Part shown: positions 8,239 to 16,491 of the stretch, piece by piece
How positions within the stretch are numbered: position 1 is the stretch's first letter
Layout of the letters: each line of letters begins with the position of its first letter
Assembly (NCBI RefSeq): GCF_021341665.1
Contig: NZ_JAJTTH010000008.1
Span: forward strand, 62,001 to 126,000
Direction of reading: 5' to 3'
DNA length: 64,000 bases
Source: Pseudomonas sp. Au-Pse12
Lineage (GTDB): Bacteria > Pseudomonadota > Gammaproteobacteria > Pseudomonadales > Pseudomonadaceae
Translations under genes and position numbers: made by a program
The notes under the pieces: model-generated
What the model saw: only the letters and a program-made list of their open reading frames with translations
Told to the model about the DNA's origin: nothing
Database searches by the model: none

Positions 8239-11200
8239 GCGAATCGCGTATGTCCCGTTTCCTGTTTCGCCTGACCCTGGCCTTGACCCTGCTGGCCCCC
8301 GTGGCCCTGGTCAACGCCGAAGACTCGGTGCCGTCCAGCGATTACGCAGCGGTGTCCGGGGAGAGTTTCTTCCTCTTGTCCGACAGCAGTTTTGCCAGTG
8401 ACGAACAGGCCATGGTGCGCCTTGAAGCCCCGGGCCGTGACTACCGGCGCTTTCGCATGGAACCCTATGGTGGCGCGGACATCCGGGTGTACCGGATCGA
8501 CCAGCCGCTGGACTTCCTCAAGCGCCAGAAGAACCTGCACCGGGTGGTCAGCGACGGCCAGTTCAAGGGCGAGGGGCTGTCCAACACCCTGGCCTACCTG
8601 TGGGACAACTGGTACCGCAAGTCGCGTCGGGTGATGCAGCGTGCGTTCTCCTATGAGTCGCGCAAACAGGTCACCGAGCAAGTGCCGGAACTGAAGGTCG
8701 GCAATTCGATGCTGGCGCCGACGGCGTATGACGCTCAGCCGCAATTCGCGCTGATTCCGGGGCTGCCCCTGGTGACCCAGTTCCGTTATCCGCTGTGGCA
8801 GGCCAAGCCGATCCAGCCGCCGGCCGGGGTTGACCTGTCCGGTTCCTCCAGCCAGTTCATCAACGTCGCGCCAGGCAACGTCTATATCCCGCTGGGGCAA
8901 CTCAAGCCCGGCCTGTACCTGGTGGAAGCCCTGGTCGGCAAGTACCGCGCCACCACCATGGTTTTTGTTTCCAACACCGTGGCGGTGAGCAAGATCGCCG
9001 GCGACGAGCTGCTGGTCTGGGCTGCGGGCAAGCATGAAGGCAACTCCGTGCCCAAGGTCAATGTGCTGTGGACCGACGGCCTTGGCGTGATGAACAGCGG
9101 CGCCACGGACGAACAGGGCCTGGTGCGCCTGAAACACGTCAGCCCGGAACGTTCCTACGTGATCGGTGAGGACCAGGAAGGCGGGGTGTTCGTCTCCGAG
9201 AACTTCTATTACGACAGCGAAATCTACGACACCAAGCTCTATGCCTTCACCGACCGGCCGTTGTATCGCCCGGGGGACTGGGTTTCGCTGAAGATCGTCG
9301 GTCGCGAATTCAAGAACGCCCGTGATTCGGTGCAGCCGGGAGCCGGCGCGGTGAATGTCAGCGTGCTGGATGCCGCCGGCACCGCCTTGCAGAACCTGAC
9401 CCTGAACCTGGATTCCAAGTCCGGCACCCAAGGCCGTTTCCAGCTGCCGGAAAATGCCGTGGCCGGTGGCTATGAGCTGCGTTTTGGCTACAAGGGGCAG
9501 GTCTATAGCAGTGCCTTCCGCGTGGCCGAGTACATCAAGCCGCACTTTGAAATTTCCCTGGCCCTGGCCAAGCCGGACTTCAAGACCGGCGAGCCGGTGA
9601 AGGGCAACCTGGTGCTGCTGTACCCGGACGGCAAGCCGGTGGCCAATGCACGGCTGCAACTGAGCCTGCGCGCCCAGCAGCTGTCCATGGTGGATAACGA
9701 GCTGCAGTACATGGGCCAGTTCCCGGTGGAACTGACCAGTGCCGAGCTGACCACCGACGCCAAGGGCAGCGCCACGCTCGACCTGCCGGCGGCGGACAAA
9801 CCAAGCCGCTACATGCTCACCGTGTTCGCCAGTGACGGCGCCGCGTACCGGGTCAAGACCACCAAGGAAATCCTCATCGAACGTGGCGCGGCCAGCTTCA
9901 GCCTGAGTGCGCCGCAGCGTTTCAGCGCCGCGGGTGACAAGGTCCAGTTCAGCTACGCCAACCAGAACACCAGCGAGCAGAGCAAGAACGTCAAGCCCAA
10001 CCGCTACAGCTGGGTGCGCATGGAAGACCAGACCACCGGCGAGGGCACGCTGGCTAGCGCCGACAATGGCTTTGCCCTGGCCTTCGAGCGCCCTGGCACC
10101 TACAACCTGACCCTGCGCGACGAGCATGATCGGGTACTGGGCGGCACCAGCCATTCGGTCACCGGTGAAGGTGTGAAAGCGGTGCCGGGCACCGTGGAAA
10201 TCGTTCTCGACAAGCCCGAGTACAAGGCCGGCGACGAAGCCCTGGCGCTGATCACCTTCCCGGAACCGATCAATGACGCGCTGCTCTCGCTTGAGCGCGA
10301 CAAGGTCGAGGCCACGGCGTTGCTGTCCAAGGGCGGCGACTGGCTGAAGGTGGAAAAACTCAGCCCTACCCAGTACCGCGCCCGGGTACCGGTGAAGGAC
10401 AGTTTCGCGCCGAACCTGACCTTCTCCGTGCTCTACACCAAGGGCGGTGAGTACAGTTTCCAGAACGCCGGGATCAAGGTGCTGACGCCGCAGATCGACG
10501 TGGCGATCCACACCGACAAGGACAAATACCAGCCGGGCGACCTGGTTACCGTGGACCTGTCCACCCAGTTCGCCGGCAAGCCGGTGCCCGCGCACCTGAC
10601 GGTCAGTGTGGTGGACGAAATGGTCTACGCCCTGCAGCCGGAAGTGGCGCCGAGCATCGACCAGTTCTTCTACCACCCACGGCGCAACAACGTGCGCACC
10701 AGCGCCAGCCTGTCGTTCATCAGCTACGACGTGGCGCTGCCGGGCAGCCCTACCGCCCCGGGCAAGGCCAACCGCAGCGAACGTGGGGTCAAGGTGCTGG
10801 AGCGGCCACGGCGTGAAGACGTTGACACGGCTGCCTGGCAGCCGGAACTGGTGACCGATGGCAGTGGCAAGGCACGCTTCACCTTCCGCATGCCGGACTC
10901 CCTGACCCGCTGGCGCATCACCGCCCGGGCCATTGCCGATGACGGCCAAGTGGGGCAGAAGAAACAGTTCGTGCGTTCCGACAAGGCCCTGTACCTGAAG
11001 TGGAGCGGCCCGACCCGCTTCCGCACGGGCGACAAGCCGGACCTTGGGGTATTCGCTTTCAGCCAGTCGGAACAGCCGGCCAAGGCCGAGCTGGTCATTC
11101 ATTACGCCGGGGAATCCCAGCGCCTGCCGTTGACCCTCAACAGCGGCATCAATTACGTCGCGCTGCCGGCCATTGCCCCGGGCAATGGCGAGTGGAGCGC

Positions 11201-12812
11201 CGAACTGGTGCAGGGCGGCAAGACCGTGGATACCCTGGCGGTGCGCCTGGTGAGCAGCGCGGCCGGTTGGCAGAGCGTGCAGACCCAGAGCCTGGATGTC
11301 GTGACGGCCAGCACTCCGCTGGGCTTGCCGGCGGACGCCGCGCAGATTCGCCTGCGCCTGGACGACAGCCCGCAAGCGCTGTTCCGTTCGGCCCTGGATG
11401 ACTTGCTGGAATACCCGTACGGCGGCGTAGAACAGACCGCCAGCCAGTTGCTGCCGTTGAGCGTTGCCTACCCGGCGCTGGCCAGCAACCCGCAGATCCG
11501 TGATCGGCTGCGACTGATGATGCAGAACAGCCGTCTGCGCCTGGTGCACATGGCCGGCCCGGAAGCGGCATTCACCTGGTGGGGTGAAGATGCCGATCCG
11601 GATGCGTTCCTCACCGCCTACGCCTATTACGCCGACTGGAACGCGAGCAAGGTGCTGGACCTGAACCTGCCGCCAGAGCACTGGCAGCGGGTGCTGGAGG
11701 TCTACGCCAAGCAGGCCGGCAATACGCCGTTGCTGCAACGGGCGCTGATCCTGTCCTTCGCCCGTGATATGAAACTGCCGATCAATACCCTGGTCAGCGG
11801 CCTGATGGACGATCTGGCCAAGGTCGGCAACGGCCCGGCGGCCAGCCTGCAGGAAGACGGCGGTGACAGCCTGGTGATGGACGATCCGGACTCGGCCCTC
11901 GGCCTGGCCTCTGCCCGAGTGCTGACCGCGGCCCTGGCGCGGGATGCCAAGGTCACGCCTACGCCGGCCTTTGTCGCGCAACTGGAAGCGGCGCAGCAGC
12001 AGGTGGATCTGAGCTCGCAGCCGTTCACCCAAGCCCTGAGCCTGTCGCTCAAGCCTTTCGATCAGGCCTCTGCGCGGACCCTGCTGCAACGCCTGCTGCC
12101 GTCGCAATCGACCCTGGAACGGGCCCTGGCCCTGACCTGGCTGCAACGCAGCATCGCCCAGTCGACGCCGGCCGTGGCCTTGAACCCGGGGCAGGGCTGG
12201 CAACAGCAGCACGGCGCCAGCGGTGAAAGCTACTGGCAGTGGCAAGGGCCGCAGGTGCCGACGGTACTGGCTCTGGGCAACGTGCCGGAACGTCCGCTGC
12301 AGGCTTCGGTGAGTTACCTGAGCAAGCTGGACATGGGCACGCCGTCGCCGGTGAACATCACTCGCCGCTTGCTGCGCCTGGTGCCGGGCGACGAGGCCTT
12401 CACCTTCAAGCTGGAGCCGGTGGGCAATAAGCCGATCGCCAGCGATGGCCTGTACCTGGATGAAGTGATCATCGCCAACCAAGGCAACCGGCCACTGCTG
12501 TACGGCATGCTGGAAGTGCCGTTGCCACCGGGCGCGGATGTCGAGCGCACCACCTGGGGCATCAAGCTGGCCGGGCCTGCCGGTACTGAAGCGGCTTCGC
12601 TGGAGAAGGCCCGTTCCGAACCGGGGCAGATGAGCTACGCGGTGCCGCTGGACGCCTTGAACGACAGCAGCGAGGTGCGCCTGCGCCACCTGGTTCGTTT
12701 CTCGCAGAAGGGCCAGTTCAACCTGCCGCCGGCTCGCTTCTACCAGGTGTACGCACCCGAGCATCAGGCTCAGGAACGCACCCCGGCCCTGGGTCAGGTC
12801 ACGGTCAAATAA
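8235..12812 (+). CDS. magD: MagD, bacterial alpha-2-macroglobulin homologue (YfaS type, no thioester)
   Basis: A 1525-residue periplasmic macroglobulin. Start is ATG 8235, overlapping the magC stop as ATGA; an upstream in-frame ATG at 8157 lies inside magC. The N-terminus is a signal peptide (SRFLFRLTLALTLLAPVALV) without a lipobox. MG-type repeats fill the first two-thirds, including YAFTDRPLYRPGDWVSLK and ITFPEPINDALLSLER. The central A2M core follows (VTDGSGKARFTFRMPDSLTRWRITARA, split here from KQFVRSDKALYLKW). In the thioester domain, YPYGGVEQTASQLLPL has Gly1064 where the CxEQ cysteine would be. The family traps or inhibits proteases in the periplasm; without a thioester, covalent trapping is not expected. 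This matches P. aeruginosa MagD. Confidence 0.95.
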   Translation: MSESRMSRFLFRLTLALTLLAPVALVNAEDSVPSSDYAAVSGESFFLLSDSSFASDEQAMVRLEAPGRDYRRFRMEPYGGADIRVYRIDQPLDFLKRQKNLHRVVSDGQFKGEGLSNTLAYLWDNWYRKSRRVMQRAFSYESRKQVTEQVPELKVGNSMLAPTAYDAQPQFALIPGLPLVTQFRYPLWQAKPIQPPAGVDLSGSSSQFINVAPGNVYIPLGQLKPGLYLVEALVGKYRATTMVFVSNTVAVSKIAGDELLVWAAGKHEGNSVPKVNVLWTDGLGVMNSGATDEQGLVRLKHVSPERSYVIGEDQEGGVFVSENFYYDSEIYDTKLYAFTDRPLYRPGDWVSLKIVGREFKNARDSVQPGAGAVNVSVLDAAGTALQNLTLNLDSKSGTQGRFQLPENAVAGGYELRFGYKGQVYSSAFRVAEYIKPHFEISLALAKPDFKTGEPVKGNLVLLYPDGKPVANARLQLSLRAQQLSMVDNELQYMGQFPVELTSAELTTDAKGSATLDLPAADKPSRYMLTVFASDGAAYRVKTTKEILIERGAASFSLSAPQRFSAAGDKVQFSYANQNTSEQSKNVKPNRYSWVRMEDQTTGEGTLASADNGFALAFERPGTYNLTLRDEHDRVLGGTSHSVTGEGVKAVPGTVEIVLDKPEYKAGDEALALITFPEPINDALLSLERDKVEATALLSKGGDWLKVEKLSPTQYRARVPVKDSFAPNLTFSVLYTKGGEYSFQNAGIKVLTPQIDVAIHTDKDKYQPGDLVTVDLSTQFAGKPVPAHLTVSVVDEMVYALQPEVAPSIDQFFYHPRRNNVRTSASLSFISYDVALPGSPTAPGKANRSERGVKVLERPRREDVDTAAWQPELVTDGSGKARFTFRMPDSLTRWRITARAIADDGQVGQKKQFVRSDKALYLKWSGPTRFRTGDKPDLGVFAFSQSEQPAKAELVIHYAGESQRLPLTLNSGINYVALPAIAPGNGEWSAELVQGGKTVDTLAVRLVSSAAGWQSVQTQSLDVVTASTPLGLPADAAQIRLRLDDSPQALFRSALDDLLEYPYGGVEQTASQLLPLSVAYPALASNPQIRDRLRLMMQNSRLRLVHMAGPEAAFTWWGEDADPDAFLTAYAYYADWNASKVLDLNLPPEHWQRVLEVYAKQAGNTPLLQRALILSFARDMKLPINTLVSGLMDDLAKVGNGPAASLQEDGGDSLVMDDPDSALGLASARVLTAALARDAKVTPTPAFVAQLEAAQQQVDLSSQPFTQALSLSLKPFDQASARTLLQRLLPSQSTLERALALTWLQRSIAQSTPAVALNPGQGWQQQHGASGESYWQWQGPQVPTVLALGNVPERPLQASVSYLSKLDMGTPSPVNITRRLLRLVPGDEAFTFKLEPVGNKPIASDGLYLDEVIIANQGNRPLLYGMLEVPLPPGADVERTTWGIKLAGPAGTEAASLEKARSEPGQMSYAVPLDALNDSSEVRLRHLVRFSQKGQFNLPPARFYQVYAPEHQAQERTPALGQVTVK

Positions 12813-12813
12813 C

Positions 12814-14457
12814 ATGGCGCGGCGCTGGGCCTGGTTGTTCCTGTGTTTGCTCCCTGGGCTGGCGACGGCCCAGGACGAGCCCCTGCGCCTGGCCTGGAAA
12901 AGCGCCCCGGACAGTGAGCTGGTGAGCCTGAGCAAATCCCAGGTACTGGCGCGCGAACCCTTGCCCATGGACCTGCAGGCGCCGCTGGGCAGTGTCTGGA
13001 AACTCTTCGTCTACGCCTGGCTGGTGGACACCGGCGCCGAGGAGCCGGCCTATGCCTGCCAGGGCAAGTCCAAGGAAGAGGTCTACTGCTGCTCGGTGGG
13101 CGCCAGCATCGCCCGGGATCAGGCGCTGGTGCGTTCCTGCGGGTTGTATTTCGAACCGCAGCGCTTGCAGTTGTCCGCTGCTGACTGGCGCCACTACTGG
13201 CAAGCCCGCAATGCCCCGGAGTGGTTGCAGGACCTGAACCAGCTGCAACCGCAGACCCGGGTTCCGGTGGCGCAGTTGCTGCAGGTGCTGGCGCTGCTGC
13301 CGGCCCGGGACACGGCGCGGCGGGTGCTGCTGGACGTGGTGCTCAATGCCGGTGACGGCGCCGTGGTGGGGGAAGTGGGCGGACGTTTGCGGGTCAAGAC
13401 CTGGAGCTGGCTGGCGGATCAGGATCGGCAGTCGCGCCAGGGCGGTTTCGCCGGCTGGCTGGTGGACGGCACGCCGCTGTGGGTGGGCGGGCGCGGCACC
13501 AGCCAGCGAGTGCTGAAGGACTACGCCCAGGCCCTGAACCAGGTGCTGCCGGACAACCCGTCTGTGGATAAAGGCCGCTGCGTGGAAGTCAGCCTGTTTT
13601 CCCGCTATCCGCTGAAAAGCGTCAGCCAGAACGGCCAGCTTGCCAATCCGGGGGCCTTGCAAGGCGATTACCGGGTGGAGTTCGCCAACGGCAACCAGCT
13701 GGATATCCACAGCGCCGGCGAACTGTTCCTGCAGCGTGATCCCGCAGCCCAGCGACTGGTGGCACGCCTGGACCGTGAGGAATATGTGGCGCGGGTACTG
13801 CAACGTGAGGCCAGCAGTGAACCGGCGGAAGCCGCCAAGGCCCTGGCCGTGGCGATCCGCACCTACCTGTTGCAGAACGCCGGGCGCCGCGGCGAGTGCC
13901 TGAGCATCGACGACAGCAGCAACCGCCAGCGGGTGGCGCCGCGCCCAGCCACCGCCGAGGCCCGGGCCATCGCCGCCTGGACCAGTGACCTGGTGCTGGC
14001 TGGTACACAAGTCACCTATCACTCGGACCTGAAGGCGCCGGACAAGCTGTCCTGGCAGCAGGCGGTGGAGCAGGCGCGCTCCGGTCAGCGCTATGACGCC
14101 ATCCTGCTGCATGCCTATCCGCGCGCCAGCCTCAGCCGCTGGGACAGCCCGGTGGCCTCCTGCGACCCCTTGCCGGCGGCCCAGGATTGGCTGCTGAACC
14201 AGCGTCGGCGCTGGCGCCAGCCGCTGGAGCAAGAGATTGGCTACAACGAAATCAGCCAGTTCGCCGTGTGCCGCCTGAATTTCGGCCGGCCCTACGTCGA
14301 CCGCGAACGGCAACGCATCTACGTGCGTGGCGTGCTCTCGCTGCAAGACCGCCTCGACCTGACTCACGAATACCTGCACCTGGCCTTTGAAGCTCATCCC
14401 AACGGCCAGGATGAAACCTACATCGAAGGGCTCGCCCGTCATCTTTTATTGGAATAG
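12814..14457 (+). CDS. magE: MagE, DUF2300 (YfaQ-like) secreted protein with PBP-like, SpoIID-like and HExxH signatures
   Basis: A 547-residue protein with a signal peptide (MARRWAWLFLCLLPGLATA), one base after the magD stop. Three segments stand out. Residues about 55-230 look like a remnant transpeptidase fold: GSVWK (S60xxK63), ALVRSCGLYF where an SxN motif would sit (S108-C-G), and RVKTWSW (K195-T-W) followed by GFAGWLVDGTPLWVGG. Residues 321-405 resemble SpoIID: REEYVARVLQREASSEPAEA with KALAVAIRTYLLQ, then TYHSD. The C-terminus has THEYLHLAF (H518-E-x-x-H522) and E538. Its cellular role is unknown. The domain reading is mine and unverified; the operon position matches PA4488. Confidence 0.85.
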   Translation: MARRWAWLFLCLLPGLATAQDEPLRLAWKSAPDSELVSLSKSQVLAREPLPMDLQAPLGSVWKLFVYAWLVDTGAEEPAYACQGKSKEEVYCCSVGASIARDQALVRSCGLYFEPQRLQLSAADWRHYWQARNAPEWLQDLNQLQPQTRVPVAQLLQVLALLPARDTARRVLLDVVLNAGDGAVVGEVGGRLRVKTWSWLADQDRQSRQGGFAGWLVDGTPLWVGGRGTSQRVLKDYAQALNQVLPDNPSVDKGRCVEVSLFSRYPLKSVSQNGQLANPGALQGDYRVEFANGNQLDIHSAGELFLQRDPAAQRLVARLDREEYVARVLQREASSEPAEAAKALAVAIRTYLLQNAGRRGECLSIDDSSNRQRVAPRPATAEARAIAAWTSDLVLAGTQVTYHSDLKAPDKLSWQQAVEQARSGQRYDAILLHAYPRASLSRWDSPVASCDPLPAAQDWLLNQRRRWRQPLEQEIGYNEISQFAVCRLNFGRPYVDRERQRIYVRGVLSLQDRLDLTHEYLHLAFEAHPNGQDETYIEGLARHLLLE

Positions 14458-14460
14458 GCC

Positions 14461-15276
14461 ATGAAACTTCCTGCTCCCCCGGTCCTCCTGTTCCTTTGTG
14501 GAATGTTCAGCCTGCCCGTGGCCCTGGCCGACAGCGGTATCCAGCTCGACACCCCCAAGGGCGGCTGGCGTACCCGCGCCATCGATGGCGAGCAATACAT
14601 TCAGGAGGTCAACTACCCGGCCTCCTCGGTCAACACCCCTCAGGGACAGGCCGATACCGCGCGCATTCGCGGGCAGATCAAAGGCGCGTCCAAGGCGAGC
14701 AAAGAGCCGGGCAAACTGATCGTCAACGGCGTCAGCATGCCGCTCAAGTTCGATGAGCAAGGCGGGTTCGACCGGCCTTACTCATTTCCCAACGGCAGCA
14801 ACAGCGTCGAAGTGCGCAGCCCCGACGGCCAGCAGCGCAAGCGCGTGCAGTTTCTCAACAGCGGCGGTGGCGTGACCCCGCCCAAGTTGCGCGTGCTGCT
14901 GTCCTGGGACAGCGACAACACCGACCTTGACCTGCACCTGGTGACCCCCGATGGCGCGCACATCTGGTACGGGGATCGGGTTGCCCCCAATGGCGCGACC
15001 CTGGATGTGGACGTGACCACGGGCTACGGCCCGGAGATCTTCTCCATGCCGGCCCCGCTCAAGGGCCAGTACCTGGTCTATGTGAACTACTACGGAGGCG
15101 GTTATCGCAGCGACGATGAAGACGGCGGCCAGGAAAATGCCGTGCAAGCCCTGACGACGGCCCAGGTGACGGTGATTACCGAAGAGGGCACGCCGGATGA
15201 GAAGAGCGAGTCGTTCATCGTGCCGATGCGCGCGCCAGGGGAGCTGACGCTGGTGCGCAGTTTCAGTTATCCATGA
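14461..15276 (+). CDS. magF: MagF, periplasmic DUF2135 (YfaP-like) protein
   Basis: Last gene of the operon, starting 3 nt after the magE stop. The 271-residue product has a signal peptide (MKLPAPPVLLFLCGMFSLPVALA) and the same core as MagA: GSNSVEVRSPDGQQRKRVQF, LDLHLVTPDGAHIWYG, GPEIFSMPAPLKGQYLVYVN. The DLDLHLVTPDG stretch suggests an Asp-rich, possibly metal-binding beta-sandwich, but I cannot assign a reaction. P. aeruginosa MagF is reported as a MagD partner. MagA and MagF bracket the operon and probably arose by duplication. Confidence 0.85.
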   Translation: MKLPAPPVLLFLCGMFSLPVALADSGIQLDTPKGGWRTRAIDGEQYIQEVNYPASSVNTPQGQADTARIRGQIKGASKASKEPGKLIVNGVSMPLKFDEQGGFDRPYSFPNGSNSVEVRSPDGQQRKRVQFLNSGGGVTPPKLRVLLSWDSDNTDLDLHLVTPDGAHIWYGDRVAPNGATLDVDVTTGYGPEIFSMPAPLKGQYLVYVNYYGGGYRSDDEDGGQENAVQALTTAQVTVITEEGTPDEKSESFIVPMRAPGELTLVRSFSYP

Positions 15277-15284
15277 TCGAGCGC

Positions 15285-15312
15285 AACGGATGCGCCCTCG
15301 CGGCCATCCGTT
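15285..15312 (+). terminator. Inverted repeat after magF, possible operon terminator
   Basis: AACGGATG (15285-15292) and CATCCGTT (15305-15312) form a perfect 8-bp stem with a 12-nt loop, 9 nt after the magF stop. There is no clear T-tract, so this may be only a weak terminator or a 3'-end-protecting hairpin. Confidence 0.35.
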
Positions 15313-15314
15313 CA

Positions 15315-15328
15315 TTGCCCTGAGACAA
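15315..15328 (+). promoter_or_regulatory. FNR/DNR (NNR)-type box upstream of nirK
   Basis: TTGCCCTGAGACAA matches the TTGNC-N4-GNCAA pattern of Anr/Dnr/Nnr regulators. A -10-like TGCAAT lies at 15351-15356. If transcription starts near 15363, the box is centred at about -41.5, the classic class II activator position. Anaerobic or nitric-oxide-dependent control of nirK is inferred. Confidence 0.6.
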
Positions 15329-15352
15329 TACGCGCCCCCAGTGTTTGCCTTG

Positions 15353-15372
15353 CAATGAATCACCATTCATTG
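15353..15372. promoter_or_regulatory. Perfect 8-bp-arm palindrome over the predicted nirK start site
   Basis: CAATGAAT and ATTCATTG are perfect inverted arms separated by CACC. The element overlaps the predicted transcription start and ends just before the ribosome-binding site of nirK, a position typical of a repressor operator. The binding protein is unknown; an Rrf2-type NO sensor such as NsrR is one possibility. Confidence 0.4.
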
Positions 15373-15380
15373 GCAGGGAA

Positions 15381-16478
15381 ATGCAGAGCATGGGTGCTTT
15401 TCAATCGTGGTTGAAGTGGTGTGTGGTGGCCGGCGGCTGTGTTTCCGGCCTGGCGTTGGCGGCGGGTGCGGACGGCCTGCAACGGGTCAAGGTGGAACTG
15501 GTGACGCCGCCCCAGGTGCATGCTCACGAGCAGATGGTCAGTGGACCGCCCAAGGTGATGCAGTTCCACATGCGCGTCGAAGAGAAAAAGATGGTGGTGG
15601 ATGACCAGGGCACCACCCTGCAGGCCATGACCTTCAACGGCTCCATGCCCGGCCCGACCCTTGTGGTGCACGAGGGCGACTACGTCGAGCTGACCTTGAG
15701 CAACCCGGCCAGCAACACCATGCCCCACAACATCGATTTCCATGCCGCCACCGGCGCCCTGGGCGGGGCCGCGCTGACCCAGGTCGTGCCGGGCCAGGAG
15801 GTGGTGCTGCGTTTCAAGGCTGATCGTAGCGGCACCTTTGTCTATCACTGCGCGCCGTCGGGCATGGTGCCCTGGCACGTCGTCTCGGGCATGAGCGGAA
15901 CCTTGATGGTGCTGCCGCGCGACGGCTTGAAAGACCCCGCCGGCAAGCCCTTGCACTATGACCGGGCCTACACCATCGGCGAGTTCGATCTGTATATCCC
16001 CAAGGACAAGGACGGGCATTACAAGGATTACCCCGACCTGGCCTCCAGTTACCAGGACACCCGTGAAGTGATGCGCAAGCTGACCCCGAGCCACGTGGTG
16101 TTCAACGGCCGGGTTGGCGCTTTGACCGGGGCCAATGCGCTGACCGCCAAGGTCGGGGAAAGCGTGCTGTTCATCCATTCCCAGGCCAATCGCGACAGCC
16201 GTCCGCACCTGATTGGCGGCCATGGCGACTGGGTCTGGACCACCGGCAAGTTCGCCAACGCGCCACAACGCAACCTGGAAACCTGGTTCATCCCCGGCGG
16301 TTCGGCGTTGGCCGCGCTCTACACCTTCAAGCAGCCGGGCACCTACGTGTACCTCAACCACAACCTGATCGAGGCCATGGAACTGGGGGCTTTGGCCCAG
16401 GTCAAGGTCGAGGGGCAGTGGGACGACGACCTGATGACCCAGGTAAAGGCTCCGGGGCCCATTACTCCAGCCCAGTAA
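15381..16478 (+). CDS. nirK: Copper-containing nitrite reductase (NO-forming)
   Basis: A 365-residue periplasmic multicopper protein that reduces nitrite to nitric oxide in denitrification. Numbering from ATG 15381 gives a constant +21 offset from the standard NirK numbering. Type 1 copper ligands are His116, Cys157, His166 and Met171; type 2 ligands are His121, His156 and His327. The catalytic Asp119 and His276 are present. A signal peptide (WCVVAGGCVSGLALAAGA) leads. ATG 15390 is an alternative start, and 15345 is too far upstream. No nirV or other denitrification gene lies next to it. It is preceded by an FNR/DNR-type box and a palindrome. Confidence 0.96.
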   Translation: MQSMGAFQSWLKWCVVAGGCVSGLALAAGADGLQRVKVELVTPPQVHAHEQMVSGPPKVMQFHMRVEEKKMVVDDQGTTLQAMTFNGSMPGPTLVVHEGDYVELTLSNPASNTMPHNIDFHAATGALGGAALTQVVPGQEVVLRFKADRSGTFVYHCAPSGMVPWHVVSGMSGTLMVLPRDGLKDPAGKPLHYDRAYTIGEFDLYIPKDKDGHYKDYPDLASSYQDTREVMRKLTPSHVVFNGRVGALTGANALTAKVGESVLFIHSQANRDSRPHLIGGHGDWVWTTGKFANAPQRNLETWFIPGGSALAALYTFKQPGTYVYLNHNLIEAMELGALAQVKVEGQWDDDLMTQVKAPGPITPAQ

Positions 16479-16491
16479 GAGCCGCCGGGGC

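Noticed and set aside
8211..12968. A 1585-codon open frame antisense to magD.
   Set aside because: It mirrors the codon bias of the GC-rich plus-strand gene, is low-complexity (Arg/Gln/His/Gly-rich), and has no recognisable domain. The plus strand encodes an obvious macroglobulin.
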